From Pseudonocardia acidicola (GTDB taxonomy: Bacteria; Actinomycetota; Actinomycetes; Mycobacteriales; Pseudonocardiaceae): a DNA stretch of 64,000 nucleotides. Both the position numbers and the translations under genes were made by a program. Below the pieces are notes generated by a model that was not told where the DNA came from, did not search any database, and saw only the letters and a program-made list of their open reading frames with translations. How positions within the stretch are numbered: the first letter of the stretch is position 1; the number at the start of each line of letters is the position of its first letter. Shown piece by piece: positions 20,309 to 29,532 of this stretch. The stretch is from positions 1 to 64,000 of the forward strand of contig NZ_JAAXLA010000003.1 in assembly GCF_012911935.1 (NCBI RefSeq), given 5' to 3'.

Positions 20309-21133
20309 GTGAGCGCGGAGGAGATCCTGGGGACCACCGGTGTGGCGCGGCGCGCGGTCGGGGCGGCCGAGTCGGAGCGGGCCAGCCGGGCCTGGTGGGA
20401 CGCCGACGCCGGCGACTACCTGGCCGAACACGGGGCCGACATCGGGGACGCCGATTTCATCTGGTGCCCCGAGGGCCTGCGCGAGGCCGACGCGGACCTG
20501 CTGGGGGGGCCGGCGGCCCTGCGCGGGGCACGGGTGCTGGAAGTCGGCTGCGGCTCGGCGCCGTGTGCCCGCTGGCTGGCGACGCAGGGGGCCCTCCCGG
20601 TGGCGCTCGACCTGTCCCGCGGGATGCTCCGGCACGCCGCGGCGCTGGGGGATGCGACCGGCATCACCGTCCCGCTCGTCCAGGCCGGCGCGGAACGACT
20701 GCCCTTCGCCGACGCGTCGTTCGACCTCGCCTGCTCCGCATTCGGCGCCGTCCCGTTCGTGGCCGAGCCGCGGCAGGTGATGCGCGAGGTGGCCCGGGTG
20801 CTGCGCCCGGGCGGGCGGTGGGTGTTCGCGGTGAACCACCCCATGCGCTGGATGTTCTCCGACGACCCGGGCCCGGACGGGCTGACCGTCACCCAGTCGT
20901 ACTTCGACCGCACGCCCTACGTGGAGGTCGACGCGACCGGCGCCGCGACCTACGTCGAACACCACCGCACGATCGGCGACCGGGTGCGCGACGTCGTCGC
21001 CGCCGGGCTCGTCCTGACCGACATCGTCGAGCCCGAGTGGCCGGAGGGCCGGGAGACGGTGTGGGGACAGTGGTCCCCGCTGCGCGGCGCCCTCTTCCCG
21101 GGCACGGCCATCTTCTGCACCCGCCGCCCCTGA
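20309..21133 (+). CDS. Class I SAM-dependent methyltransferase
   Basis: 274 residues, GTG start. SAM-binding motif I is LEVGCGSAPCARWLA, motif II ALDLSRGMLRHA, then ERLPFADASFDLACSAFGAVPF and LRPGGRWVFAVNHPMRW. The N-terminal ASRAWWDADAGDYLAEHGADIGDADFIWCPEGLREAD marks an actinobacterial family commonly found near rpsA/polA. Substrate unknown. It is divergent from rpsA. Confidence 0.9.
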   Translation: MSAEEILGTTGVARRAVGAAESERASRAWWDADAGDYLAEHGADIGDADFIWCPEGLREADADLLGGPAALRGARVLEVGCGSAPCARWLATQGALPVALDLSRGMLRHAAALGDATGITVPLVQAGAERLPFADASFDLACSAFGAVPFVAEPRQVMREVARVLRPGGRWVFAVNHPMRWMFSDDPGPDGLTVTQSYFDRTPYVEVDATGAATYVEHHRTIGDRVRDVVAAGLVLTDIVEPEWPEGRETVWGQWSPLRGALFPGTAIFCTRRP

Positions 21134-21211
21134 CACGCTTCCCCGCGAGTCGGCACATTCGGGCGAGCGAGTCGGCAGGTTGTGTCGTCCTCGTGTGCTG
21201 GAATCCGTTTC

Positions 21212-22320
21212 GTGCCGGTGAGCTGGCGGCAGGTGGGCAGATGGCGGGCGCGGCGCCAACTGCTGTCCGAACCGGCGCCGGACACGCCGACGGTGGCCCG
21301 GCGGCTCTGTGGGGTGCACGCCCAGGTGGCCTCCGGCAGCACCCTGATCGCCGGGGTGCGCACCGCCGGACCGCCCCCCCGACCTGCACGCACTGCTCTG
21401 GGCCGAGCGCACCCTCGTCCGCACCTGGGCGATGCGCGGCACCCTGCACCTGCTGCCCGCCGGCGAGCTCGACCTGTGGACAGGCGCGCTCACCGACCGG
21501 GAGTCCCGGCGCCGCTTCCCGCCGTCCTGGGAGCGCGAGCACGGCGTCACCGCCGCCGAGCTGCATGCCGTCACCGCCGCGGTCGGCGCGGCCCTCGGCG
21601 CCGAACCGCTGAGCCGGGCCGAGCTCGCCGCCGTGATCTGCGCACACCCGCGCCGGCCGGAGCTGGCCGGGCCACTGTCCACCGTCACCTTCGTCTCCCC
21701 CGCCGCGTGGCTGGGCCGGGCGCCGGTACCGGTCGATCCGGGGACGGCGGCCCGGGAGGTGCTGCTGCGATTCCTGGCCGCGAACGGCCCGGCGACCGCC
21801 GCCGACGTCGCCCGCTGGTGGGGCGAGCCGCCGGCGCCGGCGAAACGATGGGTGCAGGCCGACGCCGACGCACCGACCGACGTGGAGATCGACGGTGAGC
21901 CGGGTTGTGTCGTCCGCTCCGAGGATGCCGCCGAACTGGCCGCGGTGCCCGACCGCGCGGGCGATCCGCTGCTGCTCCCCGGATTCGACCCGTGGGTGAT
22001 CGCCCCGATCAGCCACCGGCGACGGGCGATCCCGGCCGGCCGCGACCCCGAGGTCTCCCGCACGGCGGGTTGGATCTCCCCCGTGCTCGTCGTCGACGGC
22101 ACGGTGGCCGGGGTGTGGGAGCACGAGATCCGTGACGACGTGGTGCGGGTGACGGTGCGCCCGTTCGGCCGGGTGCCCGCAGCGGTGTGGCGGGGCGCCG
22201 AGCGGCATGCGGCCCGATACGCGGAGGTGCTCGGGGGCAGGGTGTCGAGGTGGTGTGGGGATGACGGTGTGGCGTTCGCGGCAGCGACGCCGCCGGGGCC
22301 GCGGCGCGCGGCGGGGCTGA
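21212..22320 (+). pseudogene. Frameshifted winged-helix DNA-binding (HTH_42) protein
   Basis: Reads as a winged-helix DNA-binding domain-containing protein (YcaQ-like/HTH_42): VPVSWRQVGRWRARRQLLSEP...VARRLCGVHAQVASG, then, one frame over, DLHALLWAERTLVRTWAMRGTLHLLPAGELDLW...DPWVIAPISHRR. The switch lies in a run of seven C (21374-21380); six C would restore one frame. The second part also lacks a stop at the expected C-terminus (after RHAARYAEVLGG) and stays open into the next genes, so a second lesion is likely. Real inactivation and homopolymer sequencing error are both possible. Confidence 0.8.
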
Positions 22321-22326
22321 CATACA

Positions 22327-22761
22327 GTGCCGCTCGTGCCGATCAACCCCACCGACCTGACCGACATCCCCACGCTCGACGCAGCCGAGCTGCTGACCAG
22401 CCGGATGGGTGTCGAGATCACCTCGATGACGCTGGAGGAGGTCGTCGGCCGGATGCCGGTGACGGGGAACCGCCAGCCCTACGGGCTGCTGCACGGTGGG
22501 GCGAACGCGGTGCTGGCCGAGACGCTCGGCTCGACGCTGTCGGCGCTGCACGCGCTGCCCGAGCGGTTCCCGGTCGGGCTGGAGCTCGCGTGCACGCACC
22601 ACCGGTCGGCCACCGAGGGCTGGGTGACGGGTGTGGCCCGCCCCATCCACATCGGCCGCAGCACGTCGACCTCCGAGATCGTGATCACCGACGAGCAGGG
22701 CCGGCGGACCTGCACCGCGAAGCTGACCTGCCTGCACCGCGACACCCGGCCGAAGGTCTGA
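22327..22761 (+). CDS. Hotdog-fold thioesterase (PaaI family)
   Basis: 144 residues, GTG start (second GTG at 22336). The PaaI/YbgC-like core is MPVTGNRQPYGLLHGGANAVLAETLGSTLSA, with HGG active-site loop, and the C-terminal strand pattern GWVTGVARPIHIGRSTSTSEIVITDEQGRRTCTAKLTCLHR. Hydrolyses acyl-CoA thioesters; exact substrate unknown. In many actinomycetes this gene neighbours polA, which is absent here. Confidence 0.9.
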   Translation: MPLVPINPTDLTDIPTLDAAELLTSRMGVEITSMTLEEVVGRMPVTGNRQPYGLLHGGANAVLAETLGSTLSALHALPERFPVGLELACTHHRSATEGWVTGVARPIHIGRSTSTSEIVITDEQGRRTCTAKLTCLHRDTRPKV

Positions 22762-22823
22762 GCCGAATTCCGGCCCCGCGGACCCTCGCCCGGGTGGGCC
22801 AGCGGGCGCTACGGTCGGCAACC

Positions 22824-23411
22824 GTGTCGGACCCGGCCGGACGGCTGCACGGCCAGCAGCCGATGCGCGGGCTGGTCGGCGCCGCGATCGGCCTCGCCGC
22901 GGTGCTGTCCGGGTGTTCCGCGGCCCCGGCCGGATCGGTCCCGGCCCCGGCCCCGGCAGGTGCGACCTACCCGCTGCCGCCGCGCCCGGTCCGTCCCGGG
23001 GAGACCCCGTTGCACATCGCGCCCGCCACCGAGGGCGACACGGTGTTCGAGGTCATCGGCTTGACGACCGGCATGGCCACCATTCTCGGCAGCCACGCGG
23101 AATGGCCGGCGAAGGGACAGTTCGTCCGGATCCGGCTCGTCGTGATCAACAACGGCCGGAGCTCGGTCCTGTTCGACACGAACCGGCAACTCCTGCTGAC
23201 CGCGGACGGGCAGACACACGTCCCTGACAGCCAGGCGATGCTCATCAAGCGGCAACCGGGACAGTTCGACCTCGGCGCCGCCGACCGCCTCGAGCTCGAT
23301 CTGTACTACGACATCCCTGAGGACGGGACGCCGACCGCGCTGCGGGCGTTCGGCGGCCCGTCGCTCCAGGATCTGCAGGACACGACAGGGGTCGACATCC
23401 CGCTCCGGTGA
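22824..23411 (+). CDS. Secreted lipoprotein with DUF4352-like domain
   Basis: 195 residues from the GTG (ATG at 22863 is an alternative). Signal peptide MRGLVGAAIGLAAV with lipobox LSGC. After a Pro/Ala linker the mature domain FEVIGLTTGMATILG...GQFVRIRLVVINNGRSSVLFDTNRQLLLTADGQTHVPDS has the immunoglobulin-like strand pattern of DUF4352 proteins. Function unknown. Convergent with livF: the two TGA stops abut as TGATCA. Confidence 0.75.
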   Translation: MSDPAGRLHGQQPMRGLVGAAIGLAAVLSGCSAAPAGSVPAPAPAGATYPLPPRPVRPGETPLHIAPATEGDTVFEVIGLTTGMATILGSHAEWPAKGQFVRIRLVVINNGRSSVLFDTNRQLLLTADGQTHVPDSQAMLIKRQPGQFDLGAADRLELDLYYDIPEDGTPTALRAFGGPSLQDLQDTTGVDIPLR

Positions 23412-24143
23412 TCACTGCCCGGCGGCGCCCTCGACGTCGAGGTCCCCGCCCAGGTAGGCGGCGCGCACCTCGGGGTCGTCGAGCAGCTCGGAGGCAGGTG
23501 CGCTCTTGACCACCCGGCCGGTCTCCAGGACGTAGGCCCGGTGGGCGAGCTGCAACGCCTGCTGGGCGTTCTGCTCGACGAGCAGGATCGTCGTGCCCCG
23601 GCCGTTGATCTCGGAGATGATGTCGAAGATCTGGTTGACCAGGATCGGCGCGAGCCCCATCGACGGCTCGTCGAGCAGCAGCACCCGGGGCTTGGCCATC
23701 AGCGCGCGGCCGATAGCCAGCATCTGCTGCTCACCGCCGGACATCGTCCCGCCGCTCTGCGACCGGCGTTCGGCCAGCCGTGGGAACAGCTCGTAGACCT
23801 CGGCGAGTTCCTTGGCGACGCTGCCCTTGCGCGCGTAGGAACCCATGAGCAGGTTCTCCTCGACGGTCATACCGGGGAAGATCCCGCGCCCCTCCGGAGC
23901 CTGCCCGATCCCGGCCACGACCCGCTTGTGCCCCGGCATCCGGCTGATGTCCCGTCCGTCGAACACGATCCGGCCCGCAGCGAGCGGCCGCAGCCCGGAG
24001 ATCGTCTTGAGCGTGGTGGTCTTGCCGGCGCCGTTCGCGCCTATCAGAGCGACGATCTCGCCCTGATCCACCGAGAGCGTGACGCCCCTCAGGGCGGCGA
24101 TCTTGCCGTAGAACACGGCGACACCGGTGACCTCAAGAAGCAT
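23412..24143 (-). CDS. livF: Branched-chain amino acid ABC transporter, ATP-binding protein LivF
   Basis: 243-residue ABC ATPase of the HAAT family: Walker A GANGAGKTT, signature MSGGEQQMLAIGRAL, Walker B LLLDEPSMGLAP, with the LivF-type end AYVLETGRVV. Pairs with LivG on the inner membrane face. Its start lies inside the 3' end of livG (11-bp overlap). Confidence 0.95.
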   Translation of the reverse strand: MLLEVTGVAVFYGKIAALRGVTLSVDQGEIVALIGANGAGKTTTLKTISGLRPLAAGRIVFDGRDISRMPGHKRVVAGIGQAPEGRGIFPGMTVEENLLMGSYARKGSVAKELAEVYELFPRLAERRSQSGGTMSGGEQQMLAIGRALMAKPRVLLLDEPSMGLAPILVNQIFDIISEINGRGTTILLVEQNAQQALQLAHRAYVLETGRVVKSAPASELLDDPEVRAAYLGGDLDVEGAAGQ

Positions 24144-24948
24144 GTGGGGCCCCCAGGTACGCCTCGATCACCTTCGGGTTGCTCTGCACCTCGCGGGGCA
24201 GGCCCTCAGCGATCTTCTCGCCGAAGTCGAGCACCGCGATCCGGTCGCTGATGTGCATGACCAGACCCATGTCGTGCTCGATCAGCAACACGGTGCGGCC
24301 GTCGTCGCGGATCTTGCGGATCAACCCCAGCAGGGACTGCTTCTCCGCCGGGTTCATCCCGGCGGCCGGTTCGTCGAGCAGCAACAGCCGGGGGTCGGTC
24401 GCCAGCGCCCGGGCGATCTCCAGGCGGCGCTGGTCGCCGTAGGAGAGGTTCTTCGCGTACTCGTCGGCCCGGCCGCCGATGCCGACGAACTCGAGCAACT
24501 CCTGTGCCATGCGCCGGCCCTCGCGTTCCTCCCTGCGGTGCCACGGGAGCCCGAGCGCGGCGCCGACGGCCCCGGTGCGGTGGTGCGCATCGACGCCGAC
24601 CATGACGTTCTCCACCGCCGTCATGTTGTGGAACAGGCGGATGTTCTGGAACGTCCGCGCGATGCCCGCCTTCGTGACGCGGTAGCGCTTCATCCCGTCG
24701 ATCCGCCGGCCGTCGAACCGCACGGTGCCTTCGGTGGGCCGGAAGACCCCGGTGACGACGTTGAAAACCGTCGTCTTGCCGGCACCGTTGGGCCCGATCA
24801 GCGCGAAGATCTCGCCCTCGCGGATCTGCAGGCTCGCCGCGCGCAGCGCGACGACACCACCGAAACGCATCGTGACGGCGTCCAACTCGAGGACGACGGC
24901 GGGCTCCGCGGCCGAGGCCCCCAGCGCGGCCTGGTCCGGGGCCGTCAT
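24133..24948 (-). CDS. livG: Branched-chain amino acid ABC transporter, ATP-binding protein LivG
   Basis: 271-residue ABC ATPase: Walker A GPNGAGKTTVFN, signature LSYGDQRRLEIARAL, Walker B LLLDEPAAGMNP, and the LivG-specific ARTFQNIRLF and C-terminal EVQSNPKVIEAYLG. ATG at 24948 overlaps the livM stop (ATGA). Confidence 0.95.
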   Translation of the reverse strand: MTAPDQAALGASAAEPAVVLELDAVTMRFGGVVALRAASLQIREGEIFALIGPNGAGKTTVFNVVTGVFRPTEGTVRFDGRRIDGMKRYRVTKAGIARTFQNIRLFHNMTAVENVMVGVDAHHRTGAVGAALGLPWHRREEREGRRMAQELLEFVGIGGRADEYAKNLSYGDQRRLEIARALATDPRLLLLDEPAAGMNPAEKQSLLGLIRKIRDDGRTVLLIEHDMGLVMHISDRIAVLDFGEKIAEGLPREVQSNPKVIEAYLGAPHAS

Positions 24949-26081
24949 CGGGCGGCCTCCACCGCGGCCGTCTCGGGTTCGGTTTCCGGTCCGGGCACCT
25001 CGCCGCCCAGTCCGCCGCCGGCGCCCTCCTTCAGTTCGGCGCGGCGTTGCCGCGACGGCAGGATGCCCTGCGGGCGCAGCGCCATCGTCAGCACCAGTGC
25101 CGCGCCGAAGACCATGATCCGGTAGTCGGCGAAGCCGCGGAAGCGTTCCGGCAGCCAGGCGATGAGGAACGCGCCGAGGATGACCCCGGGCAGGTTTCCC
25201 GCACCCCCGAGCAGTACGGCGGCCAGGATCGTCGCGGACAGGATGAACGGGAAGTTGGTGGGCGCGATGAAGATGACCTTGCTGGCGAACACGACGCCGG
25301 CCAGCCCGCCGACCGAGGCGCCCATCGCGAAGGCGAGCAGCTTGAACCGGAAGGTCGGTACGCCCATGAGCTCCGCCGCGTCCTCGTCCTCCCGGATCGC
25401 CGTCCACGCCCGGCCGACCCGGCTGCGTTGCAGCCGTAGCGAGAACACGATGGCCAGCACGATGAAGAACAGGATCAGGTAGTAGTACGGCAGCGGGTCG
25501 AGCAGGAACTCCACGCCGAACAGGCCCGGCGGGTGCGGGATCGGCGTGATGCCGCGGGCGCCGCCGATCTCGTCGGTGTTGACCGCGGTGATCCGGACGA
25601 TCTCCCCGAAGCCGAGGGTCACGATGGCGAGGTAGTCGCCGCGCAGCCGCAGCGTCGGGGCACCGAGGATGATCCCGGACACCGCCGCCAGGAAGACGCC
25701 CATGACGAGCGTGGGCCAGAACGGGAATCCGTGCTTGGTGCCCAGGTAGGCCAGCGTGTAGGCGCCGATCGCGTAGAACGCGACGTAGCCCAGGTCGAGC
25801 AGGCCGGCGTAGCCGACCACGATGTTCAGCCCGATCGCGAGCAGGACGTACGTGCCGATCGGGTTGAACAGCAGCGAGGTCCAGTCGGTGTACGGCGACA
25901 TGAACGCCCCGATGGCCGGCGCGGGCGCGACGATCGCCAGCGCCAGGGCCAGGCCGTAGCCGGTCCAGCGTTGCCAGCGCGGGGCGGCCGCCCACCAGTC
26001 ACGCACACCGTCGGAGAGCCCCCCGGCGGCACGGCGGGCCCGGGTCAGTGGATTTCCGGGGCGGGATGCGGTGTCGGTCAT
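24945..26081 (-). CDS. livM: Branched-chain amino acid ABC transporter permease LivM
   Basis: 378-residue multipass permease. Family pattern LLAIGLNIVVGYAGLLDLGYVAFYAIGAYTLAYL and the EAA-type loop GRAWTAIREDEDAAELMGV. A charged C-terminal tail (LPSRQRRAELKEGAGG) extends beyond the last helix. Start ATG at 26081 overlaps livH by 4 bp. Confidence 0.94.
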   Translation of the reverse strand: MTDTASRPGNPLTRARRAAGGLSDGVRDWWAAAPRWQRWTGYGLALALAIVAPAPAIGAFMSPYTDWTSLLFNPIGTYVLLAIGLNIVVGYAGLLDLGYVAFYAIGAYTLAYLGTKHGFPFWPTLVMGVFLAAVSGIILGAPTLRLRGDYLAIVTLGFGEIVRITAVNTDEIGGARGITPIPHPPGLFGVEFLLDPLPYYYLILFFIVLAIVFSLRLQRSRVGRAWTAIREDEDAAELMGVPTFRFKLLAFAMGASVGGLAGVVFASKVIFIAPTNFPFILSATILAAVLLGGAGNLPGVILGAFLIAWLPERFRGFADYRIMVFGAALVLTMALRPQGILPSRQRRAELKEGAGGGLGGEVPGPETEPETAAVEAAR

Positions 26082-27040
26082 GCGCGCGCCTTCTGCAGGG
26101 ACTCTCCGAGGATGCCGGTCGGCCGGAACAACAACACCACCACCAGGATGACGAAGGCGATCACGTCCTTCCACTGCGAGCCGAAGAAGATCGCCCCCCA
26201 GTTCTCGACCAGGCCGAGGATGAATCCGCCGAGCAGGGCGCCCCGGATGTTTCCGATTCCGCCCAGAACCGCGGCGGTGAACGCCTTGATCCCGAGCACG
26301 AACCCGATGTTGTAGCGCAGGTTCTCGAACTCCATCGCGTAGAGCACGCCGGCCACCCCGGCCATCGCCCCGCCGAGCAGGAAGGTCACCCGGACGATCG
26401 TGTCGATGCTGACGCCCATCAGCACGGCTGCTTCCGGGTCCTGCGCGGTGGCCCGGATGCCGCGGCCGATCCGGGTGCGGGCCACGACCTGGTCGAGCAG
26501 CACCATCACGACCACCGCCGCGACGAAGACGATCACCTGGTCGGTGCGGACCTCGGCGTCGCCGATCCGGAACAGGACGTCGCGTTCCACGATCCGCGGG
26601 ACCGCGGTGTCGATCCGGCCCGGCTTACCGAACACACCCGGGATGACGATCAGGGCGAACAGCTCCTGCAGGAACAGCGACGCGCCGATCGCCGAGATGA
26701 GGGCGGCCAGCCGCGGGGCCCCGCGCCGGCGCAGCGGCCGGTAGGCGACCAGCTCGAGCAGCATGGCGGAGCCACCGGACACCGCGGCCGCGGCCACCAT
26801 GAGCAGCAACAGCAGGCCCAGCAGCGCGACCCCGGTCACCGGCGCCGACACCCCGATCAGCGTGATCACGAACAGCGAGGTGTAGGTCCCGATCATGAAG
26901 ATCTCGGAGTGCGCGAAATTGATCAGCCGTAGGACGCCGTAGACCATCGTGTAGCCCAGGGCGACCAACGCGTAGATCGCACCGACGGCCAGGCCTCCGA
27001 TGGTGCTCGGGCCGAACTGCTGGACGAAGTCAGTCAACAC
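26078..27040 (-). CDS. livH: Branched-chain amino acid ABC transporter permease LivH
   Basis: 320-residue permease starting GTG (VLTDFVQQFGPSTIGG), with AGAGG-like sequence upstream. Signature GGLAVGAIYALVALGYTMVYGVLRLINFAHSEIFMIGTY and the cytoplasmic loop GRGIRATAQDPEAAVLMGV. First permease of the operon, 92 bp after the binding-protein gene. Confidence 0.94.
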   Translation of the reverse strand: MLTDFVQQFGPSTIGGLAVGAIYALVALGYTMVYGVLRLINFAHSEIFMIGTYTSLFVITLIGVSAPVTGVALLGLLLLLMVAAAAVSGGSAMLLELVAYRPLRRRGAPRLAALISAIGASLFLQELFALIVIPGVFGKPGRIDTAVPRIVERDVLFRIGDAEVRTDQVIVFVAAVVVMVLLDQVVARTRIGRGIRATAQDPEAAVLMGVSIDTIVRVTFLLGGAMAGVAGVLYAMEFENLRYNIGFVLGIKAFTAAVLGGIGNIRGALLGGFILGLVENWGAIFFGSQWKDVIAFVILVVVLLFRPTGILGESLQKARA

Positions 27041-27132
27041 GAACGATCCAGCCTCTTCCGATGAGCAGGCACGGGCCACGGATGCGGGGAGCGGCCACCG
27101 TCGCGCCCGCTCCCCGTGGTCCTCGGCGTCCG

Positions 27133-28302
27133 TCAGCCGAGCTTGGCCTCCGTGGACTGCCCCAGCAGGTTCAAGGCACCGTTCTTCACCTCATAGATGA
27201 AGATGGCATTCACGTTGGGCTCGCCATTGGGCTTGAAGCTGATCTTCTTGGAGACGCCGTCGAGAGTCGCACCCGAGATGTAGGAGTTGATGGCGTCGGG
27301 GGTGGTGTTGCCGGCCTTCACGGCGTCGACGAACAGCGTCGCGGCGTCGTAGCCCTCGGTCGAGTAGATCGCAGGGTTGGTGTTGTAGGCGGCCTTGTAC
27401 TTGTCGGTGAACTGCTTGAGCGCACCCTCGGTCGCCCCGAAGGGGATGTTGCAGGGGCAGGCGAGGACGGCGCCCTCGGCGGCCGGCGCACCGGCGCCCG
27501 CGATGAGCTGCGGGTCGAGTGATCCGTCGCCGCTGGCGAAGGTGGCGGTCACCCCGCTGTCACGGAGTTGCTTGAGCAGGCGACCGGCCTGGGCGTAGTA
27601 GCCGCCGTAGACGATGACGTTCGGGGCGGCGGCCTTGACCTTGGCGACGGTCGAGGAGTAGTCGGACGCGGCCTGCGCGAACTGGTCGCGTTCGACGGCG
27701 ACGCCCTTGGACTGGAACTCCTTGAACGCGGCGTCGGCGAGCCCGACGCTGTACTCCTGGTCGTCACTGATCACGAACGCCTTGGTGGGGGCCTTGGCGC
27801 GGATCAGGAAGTCGGCGATGGCGGGGCCCTGGTCGTTGTCGTTGGCCACCACGCGGTGCCAGTACTTCCAGCCGTTCTGCGCCAGCCCGGGGTTGGTCGC
27901 CGAGGCCGACACGCTGGGGATCTTGCCCTGCTCCAGGATCGGGCCGACGGCCTTGGACTCACCGGAGAACGCCGGGCCCACCAGGCCGACGATCTTGTCG
28001 GTGTTGATGGCCTGCTGGATCAGCGGAACAGCCTGGTCCGCGCTCCCCTGGCTGTCGTACTCGACGAGCTGGAGCTTCACCGCCGGGTTGGTGGCGTTGT
28101 ACTCGTCGATCGCGAGCTTCGCCCCGTTGCGGGGCGGAATGACAATGCCGGAGTTCTCGCCGGTCAGGTCCCCCATGAAGCCGATCTTGAGTGTCTGGCC
28201 GCCGCTGCTACTGCCACCTGACGTGGCGCCACCGCACGCCGCGAGCACCAGGGCTCCGGCAAGCATTGCGGCCGCCGCAACGACCGTCCGCTTCCGACCC
28301 AT
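27133..28302 (-). CDS. livK: Branched-chain amino acid ABC transporter substrate-binding lipoprotein
   Basis: 389 residues. Lipoprotein signal MGRKRTVVAAAAMLAGALVLAACGG (lipobox LAAC), then a type I periplasmic-binding fold: LKIGFMGDLTGENSG, VGPAFSGESKAVGP, and ATNPGLAQNGWKYWHRVVANDNDQG. It should capture Leu/Ile/Val or related amino acids outside the membrane for LivHMGF. Being first and followed by a 92-bp gap, it is probably made in excess over the permeases. Confidence 0.94.
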   Translation of the reverse strand: MGRKRTVVAAAAMLAGALVLAACGGATSGGSSSGGQTLKIGFMGDLTGENSGIVIPPRNGAKLAIDEYNATNPAVKLQLVEYDSQGSADQAVPLIQQAINTDKIVGLVGPAFSGESKAVGPILEQGKIPSVSASATNPGLAQNGWKYWHRVVANDNDQGPAIADFLIRAKAPTKAFVISDDQEYSVGLADAAFKEFQSKGVAVERDQFAQAASDYSSTVAKVKAAAPNVIVYGGYYAQAGRLLKQLRDSGVTATFASGDGSLDPQLIAGAGAPAAEGAVLACPCNIPFGATEGALKQFTDKYKAAYNTNPAIYSTEGYDAATLFVDAVKAGNTTPDAINSYISGATLDGVSKKISFKPNGEPNVNAIFIYEVKNGALNLLGQSTEAKLG

Positions 28303-28480
28303 CGTGATGTCCTTCCCTGCCGTCCGAGCCGTCCACGGCGGGCCCCCGCAACACCGCCGGCGCCCTCACAGCTGTCGAGAGCCTGGCGGACGTTATGGGA
28401 TAGATCACTCCGGCGTCATCATAACGGTGGGCCTCTTTACCAGACCGCAACCGGAATCCAGCGAACTGTCACAAGACAAC

Positions 28481-28514
28481 TACGGGCCGTGACCCACTGA
28501 GGTCACGGCCCGTA
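28481..28514 (-). terminator. Hairpin terminator after pdtaR
   Basis: Perfect 14-bp stem (28481-28494 with 28501-28514, arm ACGGGCCGTGACC) and a 6-nt loop, 30 bp past the pdtaR stop. The minus strand continues into a T-containing stretch. Confidence 0.8.
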
Positions 28515-28543
28515 AACAAGGATCGCCGGCGGAGCCGGTGGAA

Positions 28544-29179
28544 TCACGATCGGGGCGCAGCCAACCCCTCGACGACGGCCTCGGCCACGGCCTTCATGGT
28601 CGTGCGGCGGTCCATCGCGGTGCGCTGGATCCAGCGGAACGCCTCGGGCTCGGTCATCTGCTGACGCGTCATCAGCAGGCCCTTGGCGCGGTCGACGACC
28701 TTGCGGGTCTCGAGCCGCTCGTTGAGCGTCGCGACCTCGTCCTCCAGCGCGCGCTTCTCCGCGAACCGAGAGACCGCGAGCTCGATGGCGGGCACCAGCT
28801 CGTGCCGCGCGAACGGCTTGACCAGGTACGCCATGGCGCCGGCGTCACGGGCCCGCTCGATCAGGTCGCGCTGGCTGAACGCGGTGAGCATGACAACCGG
28901 GGCGATCTTCTCCTCCACGATCGTCGCGGCGGCCTCGATGCCATCGACCTTGGGCATCTTGATGTCCATGATCACCAGATCGGGGCGCAGCTCACGGGCC
29001 AGATCAACCGCGACCTCGCCGTCGCCGGCCTCACCGGCGATCTGATAGCCCTCCTCGGTGAGCATCTCGGTGAGGTCGAGGCGGATCAGCGCCTCGTCCT
29101 CGACAACCAGGACTCGCCAACCGTCGGCCGGTCCGGCCTCGCTGGCGTGCTGGTTATCCTCGGAAACCTGCTGGGTCAC
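28544..29179 (-). CDS. pdtaR: ANTAR-domain response regulator PdtaR
   Basis: 211 residues. The receiver domain has the acidic pair in VVEDEALIRLD, phospho-acceptor Asp in DLVIMDIKMPKVDG, Thr in MLTAFSQRD and Lys in YLVKPF; the C-terminal ANTAR domain (LNERLETRKVVDRAKGLLMTRQQMTEPEAFRWIQRTAMDRRTTM) binds RNA dual hairpins to cause antitermination. Orthologue of M. tuberculosis Rv1626, whose kinase PdtaS is encoded elsewhere. Preceded on the opposite strand by the tRNA gene. Confidence 0.95.
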   Translation of the reverse strand: MTQQVSEDNQHASEAGPADGWRVLVVEDEALIRLDLTEMLTEEGYQIAGEAGDGEVAVDLARELRPDLVIMDIKMPKVDGIEAAATIVEEKIAPVVMLTAFSQRDLIERARDAGAMAYLVKPFARHELVPAIELAVSRFAEKRALEDEVATLNERLETRKVVDRAKGLLMTRQQMTEPEAFRWIQRTAMDRRTTMKAVAEAVVEGLAAPRS

Positions 29180-29284
29180 CGGGCATCTCCTTCAGCGGCT
29201 GGGTCGAACGCAAGGGCCAAGAGTACCGGGCTACGCTATGCGTCCCGGCGTGATCTCCCGTGCAGGTGGGCGAGAACACCTCGG

Positions 29285-29361
29285 GCCCCCGTAGCCCAAT
29301 CGGCAGAGGCAGCGGACTCAAAATCCGTCCAGTGTGCGTTCGAGTCGCACCGGGGGCACCA
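29285..29361 (+). tRNA. tRNA-Leu(CAA), short variable loop
   Basis: Full cloverleaf: acceptor GCCCCCG/CGGGGGC, D-loop with GG, anticodon stem GCGGA/TCCGT with loop CTCAAAA (anticodon CAA at 29319-29321), T-arm GTGCG-TTCGAGT-CGCAC, discriminator A and encoded CCA. The variable region is only five bases (CCAGT), a class I shape, whereas bacterial tRNA-Leu normally has a long variable arm. The anticodon reads UUG codons. Confidence 0.9.
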
Positions 29362-29370
29362 CTTCTCCAC

Positions 29371-29386
29371 CGGCCCGTTCGGGCCG
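29371..29386 (+). terminator. Short hairpin after the tRNA
   Basis: CGGCCCG-TT-CGGGCCG, 9 bp beyond the CCA end. The loop is very tight and there is no T-tract, so terminator function is tentative. Confidence 0.4.
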
Positions 29387-29532
29387 TCCACCTGCGCGAA
29401 TGCGGCCGGAGCCGGATCAGGGCCGTCCGACCGTCCCCGGCGTCGTCCGGCCGTCAGCGGGTTCTCTGCGGCCTGTACGCGGCCGCGAACCTGCTCGACG
29501 GCGTTGCCAGAGCTCTGGTCCCGCGTGACCTG

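Noticed and set aside
21432..23411. A 659-codon frame seen as one protein
   Set aside because: It joins the second half of the winged-helix gene, out-of-frame thioesterase sequence and the lipoprotein; three different genes.
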